From assembly GCF_009183655.1 (NCBI RefSeq), contig NZ_WEIO01000004.1, positions 62,001 to 126,000 on the forward strand: 64,000 bases of DNA, read 5' to 3'. How positions within the stretch are numbered: position 1 is the first letter of the stretch; every line of letters starts with the position of its first letter. The stretch is from Bacillus aerolatus (GTDB lineage Bacteria; Bacillota; Bacilli; Bacillales; Domibacillaceae). This document shows positions 7,789 through 15,663 of the stretch, piece by piece. Both the position numbers and the translations under genes were made by a program. The notes under the pieces were generated by a model, which saw only the letters and a program-made list of their open reading frames with translations, did not search any database and was not told the DNA's origin.

Positions 7789-8580
7789 ATGAAAAAGGCA
7801 ATGTTAGCTGCAGGATTTTCCAGTTTTTTGATGCTGGCTGCCTGTAACGCAAATGATCAAAATAACTTAGCTGGTGGTTTCGGTGACCGGAATGATAACA
7901 ACAACAACAATAACAATGCAATGAACGTTAACGACCGGTATGATAGAGACCGTTACGATATGGTGAACGAAGGCAACAACAATGGCAGAGGCGGATTGTT
8001 GACAAACGATCGAAACGACGACTTCGGTTATGTTCGCCAGCAGAAAAGCCCGATCCAGGGAGAAAACGTATCCTATAGAAATATGCATACGATTGACCGT
8101 GAACGAACAGCCGATGCCATCAGCAGGTTAAGCGTAGCACTTCCAAGAGTCAATGACAGCTCCGTGCTCGTGACAGATCAGGAAGTATTAATCGCTTACG
8201 ATACAAATGCGAATACGAATAAAGACCACAAAGAAACGGCCCAGCAAGTAAAGAAAACGGCGATGAGTGTCGTTCCGCGCTGGTATCATGTGTACGTCAC
8301 CGATGATACTAATTTGCGCCGCGAAATTGAAAATATCGCTCAAATCAACGGCGACATGGGCACAGCCCGAGATACAATCAACCGAACGATCAAGCTTATG
8401 AAACAAAACTCTCCACAAGGCTATACAGAGTTAGAAAAAGACAATACCCGCAACGACGGGACGCGCGGGACGGATGGAACAACCGGGACACCGGGAACAA
8501 ATTGGACAACTGGACCGAACGATCAAGGCGGAACAACAAACCATACACCTGGAAACGCCAATCCAAACACTAACAACTAA
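7789..8580 (+). CDS. YhcN/YlaJ-family sporulation lipoprotein (YutC-like)
   Basis: A 263-residue exported lipoprotein. The signal peptide ends in a lipobox LAAC with the acylated Cys19. After it come an Asn-rich linker (seven Asn in a row near residue 40), the folded YhcN/YlaJ domain (about 90-210, with VTDQEVLIAYDTNA and AMSVVPRWYHVYVTDD), and a C-terminal tail made of Thr-Gly-rich units. The family includes proteins of the forespore or spore membrane. Its position beside yutD and lipA matches B. subtilis yutC. The low-complexity ends are longer than I would expect for the family and probably vary between strains. GAGGGGGTG lies before the ATG. Confidence 0.8.
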   Translation: MKKAMLAAGFSSFLMLAACNANDQNNLAGGFGDRNDNNNNNNNAMNVNDRYDRDRYDMVNEGNNNGRGGLLTNDRNDDFGYVRQQKSPIQGENVSYRNMHTIDRERTADAISRLSVALPRVNDSSVLVTDQEVLIAYDTNANTNKDHKETAQQVKKTAMSVVPRWYHVYVTDDTNLRREIENIAQINGDMGTARDTINRTIKLMKQNSPQGYTELEKDNTRNDGTRGTDGTTGTPGTNWTTGPNDQGGTTNHTPGNANPNTNN

Positions 8581-8606
8581 ATAAAACTTTTACTAAAACC
8601 AAAAAC

Positions 8607-8656
8607 ACCCGGTTTCTCCTTTATGCATCGCTTTTTGATGACGGGAGAAGCCGGGT
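8607..8656. terminator. Terminator between the YutC-like gene and lipA
   Basis: ACCCGGTTTCTCC pairs with GGGAGAAGCCGGGT; T-rich DNA follows on the plus strand and A-rich DNA precedes it, so it can serve both convergent genes. Confidence 0.85.
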
Positions 8657-8670
8657 ACTTTTATTTATGA

Positions 8671-9588
8671 TTACGCTTCAAGCGTTTCTACTTCACCGAG
8701 TTTTTGTTTTGCTTTCGTTGCTGCGTTTACTTGCTCATCTGCATGGTAAGAAGAACGGACGAGCGGGCCTGCTTCACAATGGCTGAAGCCTTTTGTCATG
8801 GCGATGTCGCGAAGTTCCGCGAATTCATCCGGATGATAATATTTCTGTACTTTCAAATGTTTTTTAGACGGCTGCAAATACTGTCCGATTGTGACAATGT
8901 CGACGTTGTGGACGCGAAGGTCATCCATCGCTTCAATGATCTCTTCCTTCGTTTCACCAAGGCCGATCATGATGCTTGATTTCGTCGGAATGTCAGGCTG
9001 CATTTCTTTCGCCCGGCGCAAAAATTCAAGCGAGCGGTCGTATGTAGCACGCGCACGGACTCTTGGCGTCAAACGCTTCACCGTCTCAATATTGTGGTTT
9101 AAAATATCAGGACGTGCATCCATCAGCATTTTTAAGTTTTCTTCAATTCCCCCCATGTCAGAAGGAAGAACTTCGATGGATGTAAACGGACTTTTGCGGC
9201 GAATCGCCCGCACGGTTTCCGCAAAAACGGCGGCTCCGCCATCTTTTAAATCATCACGCGCAACGGCTGTCACAACTACGTGCTTTAAATTCATAAGCTG
9301 AACAGAATCAGCTACCCGTTCCGGCTCTGCCCAGTCCAATTCAGTTGGAAGACCTGTTTTTACTGCGCAGAAACGACAGGCACGTGTACAGACGTCACCG
9401 AGAATCATAAATGTAGCTGTCCGGCGTACGGCCCAGCATTCATGGATATTCGGGCACTTCGCTTCTTCACAAACGGTATGAAGCTTTTTCTCCCGCATCA
9501 TTTTCTTTAAGCCTGTATAGTTTTCATTCGTGTTTAACTTTATTTTTAACCAATCCGGTTTACGCAGGTGTTCTTCTTTCTTGCTCAT
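8671..9588 (-). CDS. lipA: Lipoyl synthase
   Basis: Radical-SAM enzyme that inserts two sulfur atoms into protein-bound octanoyl groups to make lipoate. The 305-residue protein has the auxiliary-cluster cysteines Cys40, Cys45 and Cys51 ([12 protein letters not shown]), the radical-SAM cysteines Cys67, Cys71 and Cys74 (CTRACRFC), and the C-terminal RSSYHADEQ that supplies the serine ligand. Start ATG at 9588 (MSKKEEHL) is chosen over 9606 because GGGAG lies eight bases upstream and family members begin there. Its lipoate products include GcvH, encoded at 31455. The enzyme needs Fe-S clusters from the suf system in this window. Confidence 0.97.
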   Translation of the reverse strand: MSKKEEHLRKPDWLKIKLNTNENYTGLKKMMREKKLHTVCEEAKCPNIHECWAVRRTATFMILGDVCTRACRFCAVKTGLPTELDWAEPERVADSVQLMNLKHVVVTAVARDDLKDGGAAVFAETVRAIRRKSPFTSIEVLPSDMGGIEENLKMLMDARPDILNHNIETVKRLTPRVRARATYDRSLEFLRRAKEMQPDIPTKSSIMIGLGETKEEIIEAMDDLRVHNVDIVTIGQYLQPSKKHLKVQKYYHPDEFAELRDIAMTKGFSHCEAGPLVRSSYHADEQVNAATKAKQKLGEVETLEA

Positions 9589-9781
9589 CTCTTCATCTCC
9601 CATCATTCTGCTTTGGCAAAACAGAACCTTTCTAGAAAGAAATACTATTCTGTAGCCACCTTATCATAGTAAATATTTTAACACAACTTTTGCTGTTTTC
9701 ATGAATTTCCCGAGTTTTTCTGCATGAAAAAAGCGCAATTCCACAAAATAAACAAAGAATCATAAAAGGGAGAGGGATTCA

Positions 9782-10750
9782 TTGCAAAAGTTGATTTGGC
9801 TTTCATTCATCTTTTTCTTCTTGATGGCCATGCCTGTTCAAGCAGCGGACTCGAAAAAAGATGAACAAATGTATAAAGAGCGCATGGAATTATTCAAAAA
9901 GATGGAAGCAGCCACGTCGATTCCATGGTATTATTTTGCAGGCATGGATCAGTATGAAAGAAACTTGCGCTTCGTACGAAAAGATTTGCCTGAACCAGAT
10001 ACAGTTTCTATTTACGTTCCCGAAACCAAATGGGCCGGCCCGTTGAATCCTGATCAAGAAGACGAAAACCCGTCTACTATTGCAGCATTCCAAGGTATTG
10101 GAGCAGATGGGAATGGCGACGGCAAAGCAGATCGACTGAACGGAGAAGACGTTCTCGCCGCTGTTGGCAATTATCTTTTGACATACGGAACAGAACACGA
10201 CAACATCAAAATCGCCCTCTGGCGCTATTATGGCCGCGACAAAGCCGTCAGCATCGTCATTGGGAATGCCAGAATGTATAAAGCGTTCGGGAAGCTTAAT
10301 CTTCAGCATAAAGTGTTTCCTCTTCCCCGCAACTTTAATTATTCGTTTAAAAACACATGGGGAGCGGCGCGCGGCTGGGGCGGACGCCGTATTCATGAAG
10401 GGACAGACATTTTTGCCGGCCACGGCGTACCTGTCCGCTCCACTTCGTATGGAATAGTAGAAATGAAAGGCTGGAACAGATTTGGAGGCTGGAGGATCGG
10501 CATTCGTGACATCAACAATACGTACCATTATTATGCACATTTAAACGGCTTTGCAAAAGATTTGACGCTCGGACAAGTTGTTAAACCAGGCACCGTTATT
10601 GGGGGAGTAGGCAGCACCGGATACGGTCCGCCTGGCACATCCGGCAAATTCCCGCCTCATCTGCACTTTGGCATGTACAAAGACAATGGCCGCACGGAAT
10701 GGTCGTTTGATCCTTATCCCCACCTTAGACAATGGGAAAGAAATGAATAA
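9782..10750 (+). CDS. lytH: LytH-type L-Ala-D-Glu peptidase, M23 family (sporulation)
   Basis: A secreted zinc peptidase that trims peptidoglycan side chains in spore cortex formation in B. subtilis. The 322-residue product has a signal peptide (cleavage near VQA-AD, residue 21) and a C-terminal M23 domain: HEGTD with zinc ligands His205 and Asp209, YAHLNG with His253, and HLHFG with His293 and His295. An acidic loop at 109-117 (Asp-Gly-Asn-Gly-Asp-Gly) looks like a calcium loop. Start is TTG at 9782 after GGGAGAGGG. Position next to lipA and near yunB agrees with B. subtilis yunA/lytH. Confidence 0.88.
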   Translation: MQKLIWLSFIFFFLMAMPVQAADSKKDEQMYKERMELFKKMEAATSIPWYYFAGMDQYERNLRFVRKDLPEPDTVSIYVPETKWAGPLNPDQEDENPSTIAAFQGIGADGNGDGKADRLNGEDVLAAVGNYLLTYGTEHDNIKIALWRYYGRDKAVSIVIGNARMYKAFGKLNLQHKVFPLPRNFNYSFKNTWGAARGWGGRRIHEGTDIFAGHGVPVRSTSYGIVEMKGWNRFGGWRIGIRDINNTYHYYAHLNGFAKDLTLGQVVKPGTVIGGVGSTGYGPPGTSGKFPPHLHFGMYKDNGRTEWSFDPYPHLRQWERNE

Positions 10751-10766
10751 GTTGATGATCTAGCCG

Positions 10767-10880
10767 TAAGTGCTTCCGCTTTTCTTGGTCCAGCTTCAGC
10801 GCCTAGCCGCTCGAGGTCAAATGTCTGTCAGCTGTGGTGGCTGGAATACTGCCTCCTCGCTGTCAGCCATTGCTTGGTAA
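10767..10880. repeat. Long intergenic repeat, copy 3 (inverted)
   Basis: Opens with GTGCTTCCGCTTTTCTTGG, then CCAGCTTCAGCGCCTAGCCG and CTCGAGGTCA, the reverse complement of the ends of copies 1 and 5. It fills the gap between lytH and the small NSS subunit gene. Confidence 0.7.
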
Positions 10881-10882
10881 AT

Positions 10883-10919
10883 AAAAAAGCTGGCCCCTAA
10901 TCCATCAGGAGCCAGCTTT
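10883..10919 (-). terminator. Terminator of the NSS transporter operon
   Basis: On the minus strand AAAGCTGGCTCCT pairs with AGGGGCCAGCTTT (one G-U pair) and runs into TTTTTT. Confidence 0.9.
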
Positions 10920-10922
10920 CGT

Positions 10923-11036
10923 TTATTGTTGTCTTGCTTCTTTCGCTTTTTTCACTGCATGGGCAATGCTTGCGGCCAAGCCGCCCCATATAATAACAAC
11001 ACCTGCCACCATCATGGCAATTGCGCTTCCGTCCAT
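10923..11036 (-). CDS. Small subunit of NSS-family methionine/alanine importer (MetS-like)
   Basis: A 37-residue one-helix membrane protein: a hydrophobic segment with the pattern AMMVAGVVIIWGGLAASI, then a basic tail KKAKEARQQ. This is the form of the methionine/alanine import NSS small subunits described after Corynebacterium MetS. The ATG at 11036 has AAGGAGG eight bases upstream, and that ribosome site lies within the last codons of the large subunit gene, which ends two bases before the ATG. The terminator follows directly. It is too short for a 60-residue ORF filter. Confidence 0.85.
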   Translation of the reverse strand: MDGSAIAMMVAGVVIIWGGLAASIAHAVKKAKEARQQ

Positions 11037-11038
11037 AA

Positions 11039-12571
11039 TTATAAAACCTCCTTATCAGAAGAAGATGCGGATGAAGAAGTTGGCGCCTCAAGCGTGCCTG
11101 CTTTCCAGCGTTTCGCATACATAAAGACGACACCAAAGACAATTGCACCAACGGCTACTGTCCATCCATACGTGTTAACGAAGTTTTGCGGGTAGTCACC
11201 GTACGGTCCGGCGATATTTTGACGGATGTTGTCAAACATCATGTAGCCAAGAACGAGCGGTGTGATAATGCTTAAGCAAATTTTCCACCAAGCGCCAAGC
11301 TGAATGTCTGAAACCGCATCCGCGTGGCTTTTCAATGGATCCAATTGTTTGAATACCCATGAGAGAAGGATAACTTCAACGAGTCCAGCAAACGCGACAC
11401 CAAAGTTGTTAATGAAGTAGTCGACCGTGTCAAGGAAGTTCAATCCGCCTCTTGTCGCATAAAGAATCGAGATGAGCGCTGCTGCTCCGCCGCCAATCAA
11501 AACTGATTTTGTACGGGAGACATTAAATTTCTCTTGTACACCGGCTACAAATGTTTCCACGATGGAAATAAGGGAAGTAAAACCGGCAAGTACGAGTGAG
11601 CCGAAGAACAAGAAACCAAACAACTCATTCGCAAATGGAAACTGATTAATGATTTGCGGGAACACTGCGAAAGCAAGAATCACACCGCTTTTGACGACTT
11701 CATCCACGCCTACCCCTTGCTGCATAGCCATAAAGCCGAGAGCGGAGAAAACACCAAAGCCCGCAAGCAATTCAAATGCCGAGTTACTAAACCCTGTAAT
11801 AAAGGCGTTATTTGTAATATCCGATTTTTTCGGAAGGTAACTTGAATAAGTAATCATAATGGCAAACCCGATTGATAAGCTAAAGAAAATCTGGCCGTAT
11901 GCGGCAATCCACACTTTACCGTTCGTCAACTGTGACCATTCCGGTTTAAAGAACGCATTTAATCCGTCAACCGCTCCTTCAAGTGTTAATGCTCGGATAA
12001 CGACGATCAAGAACAAGAAAACAAGTAATGGAATCATTATTTTCGTTGCCGTTTCGATTCCTCTTTTTACTCCGGCTATTAATACACCGAGCACAACAAT
12101 CCAGGTGACCGCCAGAGAAATTAATATTTGTGGGACGACTCCGCCAAACGCACCTGCTTCCGCTACTTGCAAATAATCTGATAATAAGAACGTTGTCGGG
12201 TCACTTCCCCAAGACAATTTAAAAGAAAATATCGTATAAGATAATGCCCAGGCGATAATAACTGAATAATAAGTGGCGATAACAAAAGAAATGGCGACTT
12301 GCCACCAGCCGAGCCATTCTGCATTTTTGTTCATACGGGCAAAGGACAACGGACTTGATCCCCGATACTTATGACCCATTGTGAATTCTAAAATAAGCAA
12401 CGGAATTCCGGCTGTCAACAAAGCGAATAAATATGGCAGGAAAAACGCTCCTCCTCCATTTTCATAAGCAACTGCTGGAAAACGCCAAATGTTTCCTAAA
12501 CCAATGGCAGAACCGACTGCAGCAAATATAAATCCGGCTCTAGATCCAAACATAGGACGTTGCTGATCCAT
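11039..12571 (-). CDS. Sodium-dependent NSS-family amino-acid transporter (methionine/alanine type)
   Basis: A 510-residue, about 12-helix Na+ symporter of the neurotransmitter:sodium symporter family. The N terminus has the unwound sodium and substrate site region GSAIGLGNIWRFPAVAYENGGGAF. The later TYSSYLPKKSDI segment and ANELFGFLFFGSLVLAGFTS are family hallmarks. Pairing with the small one-helix subunit points to the MetP/MetS group, which imports methionine and alanine in Corynebacterium; the substrate here is inferred. Start ATG at 12571 has AGGAGGG upstream. No riboswitch was found in the leader. It is not part of the yun cluster as I know it. Confidence 0.85.
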   Translation of the reverse strand: MDQQRPMFGSRAGFIFAAVGSAIGLGNIWRFPAVAYENGGGAFFLPYLFALLTAGIPLLILEFTMGHKYRGSSPLSFARMNKNAEWLGWWQVAISFVIATYYSVIIAWALSYTIFSFKLSWGSDPTTFLLSDYLQVAEAGAFGGVVPQILISLAVTWIVVLGVLIAGVKRGIETATKIMIPLLVFLFLIVVIRALTLEGAVDGLNAFFKPEWSQLTNGKVWIAAYGQIFFSLSIGFAIMITYSSYLPKKSDITNNAFITGFSNSAFELLAGFGVFSALGFMAMQQGVGVDEVVKSGVILAFAVFPQIINQFPFANELFGFLFFGSLVLAGFTSLISIVETFVAGVQEKFNVSRTKSVLIGGGAAALISILYATRGGLNFLDTVDYFINNFGVAFAGLVEVILLSWVFKQLDPLKSHADAVSDIQLGAWWKICLSIITPLVLGYMMFDNIRQNIAGPYGDYPQNFVNTYGWTVAVGAIVFGVVFMYAKRWKAGTLEAPTSSSASSSDKEVL

Positions 12572-12636
12572 AAAAATCCCTCCTGTTTTTCTTTCCGAAA
12601 AGAAAGTATTTTCAGATAATTTCGATAATCTATTAT

Positions 12637-12665
12637 AGTATAAACGGGAATTTAGGATTAGTAAA
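12637..12665 (-). promoter_or_regulatory. Sigma-A-like promoter of the NSS operon
   Basis: TTTACT, a 17-base spacer, then TATACT, ending 66 bp upstream of the ATG. The 332-bp gap 12572-12903 otherwise holds AT-rich DNA and the terminator of the next gene; no riboswitch-like conserved blocks were seen. Confidence 0.6.
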
Positions 12666-12869
12666 TATCTTTTTTCACTTTATGAAAATAATTTTTTTTG
12701 AAGGGAAATACACCTGCACTTAGGTGGTTATAGGATTTTTCCGACAATATATTCTATGCACTTGTTGCATATGTTATTCTATTTTTCTTCATGTGGATTT
12801 TAAATCTCCTTGTTTTCTTATCAAATTTATTAATATTTTGACCAATGAAATATATCTTAATAAATAAGA

Positions 12870-12898
12870 AAAAGACCCGGAACTAATCCGGATCTTTT
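12870..12898 (-). terminator. Terminator of the NhaC-family gene
   Basis: AAAAGATCCGG and CCGGGTCTTTT pair around a short loop on the minus strand, followed by TTCTTATTTATT. Confidence 0.88.
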
Positions 12899-12903
12899 CA
12901 AAA

Positions 12904-14478
12904 TCAAGCTTTAGCAGAAGCTTTCATTTGTTTTTTTCCTTTTAAAACAAACGCTGTGACTAGTAACAGAGCGAGTGTAACAGCAAGTGCCAGCCAAGTG
13001 TTATGAGTAAAGCCGACAATTAAAAAGCCGACCGCTGAAATAACCGCTGATAACAAGGCATATGGGATTTGAGTCACAACGTGATCAATATGATGGCTTC
13101 CCGCCCCTGTTGATGACAAAATCGTTGTATCCGAGATCGGTGAACAATGATCCCCAAATACCGCTCCAGCTAAGACCGCCGCCATCGCTGGTAAAATAAG
13201 TGACACGTCTGTTGCGGCGGCGATTTCTCCGGCGATCGGAAGCAAAATGCCGAAAGATCCCCATGATGTACCTGTAGAAAAAGCCATCACACCCGCAACG
13301 GCAAATAAAATAAATGGAAGCAGTCCAACATTCAAATTAGACTGTTCAACGAGCCCCGCTAAATAAGTACCTGTCCCTAGTACGCCAATCAAAGTAACGA
13401 TTGTCCAGGCAAAAAATAAAATGTATACAGCCGGCAGCATTGATTTGACACCTTCCCACAAGCCAGTGCCAAATACATTTTTATCCACGCCTTTTAAGAC
13501 GATGCTTTGACGAAGGAACATGGCAATAGAAACAGCGAGTCCAAGCAAACCGCCATACAGAAGTGACTTAGCTACATCTGTATTTTCAAAGATTTTTAAA
13601 ATCGTCACGCTGCCTTCCGTCGCTTGCGCACCCGTCCACATCATCGCAGCGACCGTGCCGATAATTAACGATACGATCGGCCAAATCAAATCACCAACTG
13701 TTCCTTTAGAGCTGACTGGCAAATCTTCTTTTAGCTCCCCCGGCGCTTCCCGGTCAGGAGGCATGACTTCTCCTGACTCGATCGCCCGCTTTTCATGTTC
13801 TTTCATCGGTCCAAAATCAAACTGCATCCAAGCAGTTAAAAAAACGAGTCCAAGAGCGGTCCATACGTAAAAGTTCATCGGAATCATTTGAATAAAAGCA
13901 GAAAAAGCGCTGTATTCTGTTACTCCATGAGCCACTAAAACGGTGCCGAGAATCCCAATAATATAAGCGCCCCAGCTCGAGATCGGTGATACAACGCACA
14001 CAGGCGCCGACGTTGAATCAATAATGTACGCGAGCTTAGCCCGTGACACGCGCTGGCGGTCAGTAATCGGACGAGAAATCTGCCCGACTGCCAAAGCGTT
14101 AAAATAGTCATCAATAAAAATAAGAATACCGAGAAGCGCGGACATAATTTGAGCCCCGGCGCGTGTTTTTACCCGCTGGACAGCCCACTCTCCAAACGCA
14201 CGGCTTCCGCCGGAAATATTAATAAATGCCGTAATCACTCCTAAGAGCAGCAAGAAGAAAACAATATAAATATTCCACGTGCTCCATTCCCCGTCCGCAT
14301 ATATATTACCAGAAAGGGCATCCCACATAATTTGGAGCGTTTTGCCAATCTGAAAGTTTGCCAGCAGCAAAGCTGATGCAACAATCCCTGCTCCTAAAGA
14401 TAGCAGGACGCGCTTCGTTAAAATGACCATTAAAATGGCCAGAGCCGGCGGTATTAAAGAAAAAATTGTGTTTTCCAT
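12904..14478 (-). CDS. NhaC-family transporter under lysine riboswitch control (probable lysine transporter)
   Basis: A 524-residue polytopic membrane protein of the NhaC Na+/H+ antiporter superfamily. Conserved blocks include FIDDYFNALAVGQISRPITDR, STSAPVCVVSPISSWGAYI, MAFSTGTSWGSFGILLPIAG and AVFGDHCSPISDTTILSSTGAG. Start ATG at 14478 (MENTIFSL) follows GGGAGGAG; the ATG at 14547 lies within the riboswitch terminator and is rejected. The gene sits behind a lysine riboswitch, and comparative work on L boxes has proposed NhaC-type proteins as lysine transporters (I recall the name LysW). So the substrate is more likely lysine than sodium, by inference. It interrupts the spacing between lytH and yunB. 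Confidence 0.8.
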   Translation of the reverse strand: MENTIFSLIPPALAILMVILTKRVLLSLGAGIVASALLLANFQIGKTLQIMWDALSGNIYADGEWSTWNIYIVFFLLLLGVITAFINISGGSRAFGEWAVQRVKTRAGAQIMSALLGILIFIDDYFNALAVGQISRPITDRQRVSRAKLAYIIDSTSAPVCVVSPISSWGAYIIGILGTVLVAHGVTEYSAFSAFIQMIPMNFYVWTALGLVFLTAWMQFDFGPMKEHEKRAIESGEVMPPDREAPGELKEDLPVSSKGTVGDLIWPIVSLIIGTVAAMMWTGAQATEGSVTILKIFENTDVAKSLLYGGLLGLAVSIAMFLRQSIVLKGVDKNVFGTGLWEGVKSMLPAVYILFFAWTIVTLIGVLGTGTYLAGLVEQSNLNVGLLPFILFAVAGVMAFSTGTSWGSFGILLPIAGEIAAATDVSLILPAMAAVLAGAVFGDHCSPISDTTILSSTGAGSHHIDHVVTQIPYALLSAVISAVGFLIVGFTHNTWLALAVTLALLLVTAFVLKGKKQMKASAKA

Positions 14479-14530
14479 GATGTTCTCCTCCCACCGATGC
14501 TGCCTGAGGAAAAGCTTTAAACAGACGCTG

Positions 14531-14795
14531 AAAAATAAAAAAAGCAATGATAGAGAAAACTATCATTACTTTTTGTAATGCAAGTCAATTCTCCATCGCG
14601 ATCTGTAGCTCCCTATTGCAAATATTTTCTTTGCAATAAGAGTGTCACCCTTTTTCAAGGTAACCCCAATGCCAGAAGGTACGACTTTCCTTCTGGCACT
14701 TCGGCAAAATCACCTTTCAACCGCGATCTTCGTTGTCATCCTCACGCCGTTTAATCATCAATTTTGCAGCCTCTACCCCACCGGATTTTGATAAG
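14531..14795 (-). promoter_or_regulatory. Lysine riboswitch (L box) with terminator
   Basis: Read on the minus strand, the leader has GTAGAGGCTGCAAAAT, then GATTTTGCCGAAGTGCC, then GGGTGACACTCTT and GGGAGCTAC, in the order of the lysine-riboswitch core. The expression platform is AGTAATGATAG / CTATCATTGCT (14543-14570) followed by TTTTTTTATTTTT, much like that of the B. subtilis lysC leader. High lysine should thus end transcription before the transporter gene. The gap 14479-14848 is accounted for by this element and the AT-rich promoter region upstream. Confidence 0.85.
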
Positions 14796-14848
14796 GTTAT
14801 TTAATTTACTAATCAAATAGTACCAGTTATCTTTCCTTTTGCCAAGCC

Positions 14849-15601
14849 CTATTTATTAGTTGGGAGTTCGATGGCAGGAGACATATCTCCGCCGTTATTA
14901 TAAAAATTCGGCACCTCTCCGCGAATCATTCCCATCGCAACCGGAATGTCTTGTTTCACCGTTGCCATTTCAGTGGCGAACGGCACGATAATCTGCACAT
15001 TCACTTCGACTTCAATAAACACTTCGACATATGCATTATTGATGCCGTACGGTTTAACGTTGGATTTAACATTCGTTATCACATCCCCAATGGCATGAAA
15101 ACGAATCGGGATTTTCGGCCCGAGGTTTCCGAGTAAAGCGTTGTTTGTCACTTGCCCGAGTGGAACGGAGTAAACGATCCCTTCGGCGTTTTCCGTTTCT
15201 TCCGCTTCAATTTCCACATCAGACAGCAATTCCAGCGCCTGCAGATTTCCTCTTTCCGCTTCTTTTAAATTTAACTGGACAAGGTTTGTCGTTTCAGCCA
15301 TCACCCGGTTAATGATTTTTGTGTTCAGCTTTGTCGTGGAAGGGCTGGCGGGATCAGTTTCAATAATATCGTTAATGTCCATAACGCTTGCTACCTTTTT
15401 GTTGATTGCCTTATTGATCACCATAGTGGCAATTTTTTTCGTTTCTGCATGGGCATAGCCAAGCAATGTTGGCTTTACGTTTTTATTGATAACCCACAAG
15501 CTGGCAGAGGTCGAAAATGTAAATAAAACGAGAGTGATTAAAAAAACGTATGGAAGAGGGAGTGGCCCTCTCTTCGATTTCCACCTTTTTTGCGCAGCCA
15601 A
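14849..15601 (-). CDS. yunB: Sporulation protein YunB
   Basis: A 250-residue protein with one N-terminal membrane helix (about 17-37, LPYVFLITLVLFTFSTSASLW) after a basic cytosolic stretch, then an external domain with NNALLGNLGPKIPIRF, YGINNAYVEVFIEVEVNVQIIVPF and QDIPVAMGMIRGEVPNFYNNGG, all typical for YunB. In B. subtilis it belongs to the sigma-E regulon and is needed for normal spores. Start TTG at 15601 follows GGAGGGA. YunC (DUF1805), which I expect next to it in B. subtilis, is absent here. Confidence 0.9.
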   Translation of the reverse strand: MAAQKRWKSKRGPLPLPYVFLITLVLFTFSTSASLWVINKNVKPTLLGYAHAETKKIATMVINKAINKKVASVMDINDIIETDPASPSTTKLNTKIINRVMAETTNLVQLNLKEAERGNLQALELLSDVEIEAEETENAEGIVYSVPLGQVTNNALLGNLGPKIPIRFHAIGDVITNVKSNVKPYGINNAYVEVFIEVEVNVQIIVPFATEMATVKQDIPVAMGMIRGEVPNFYNNGGDMSPAIELPTNK

Positions 15602-15663
15602 AAAAATCCCTCCTTCTTTAAGCTAATCTATGCTCAAAAAAGAAAGGATCATGCAATAAAGTT

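Noticed and set aside
9890-10540. 216-residue minus-strand frame opposite lytH
   Set aside because: Antisense shadow of lytH; composition and lack of start signals argue against it.
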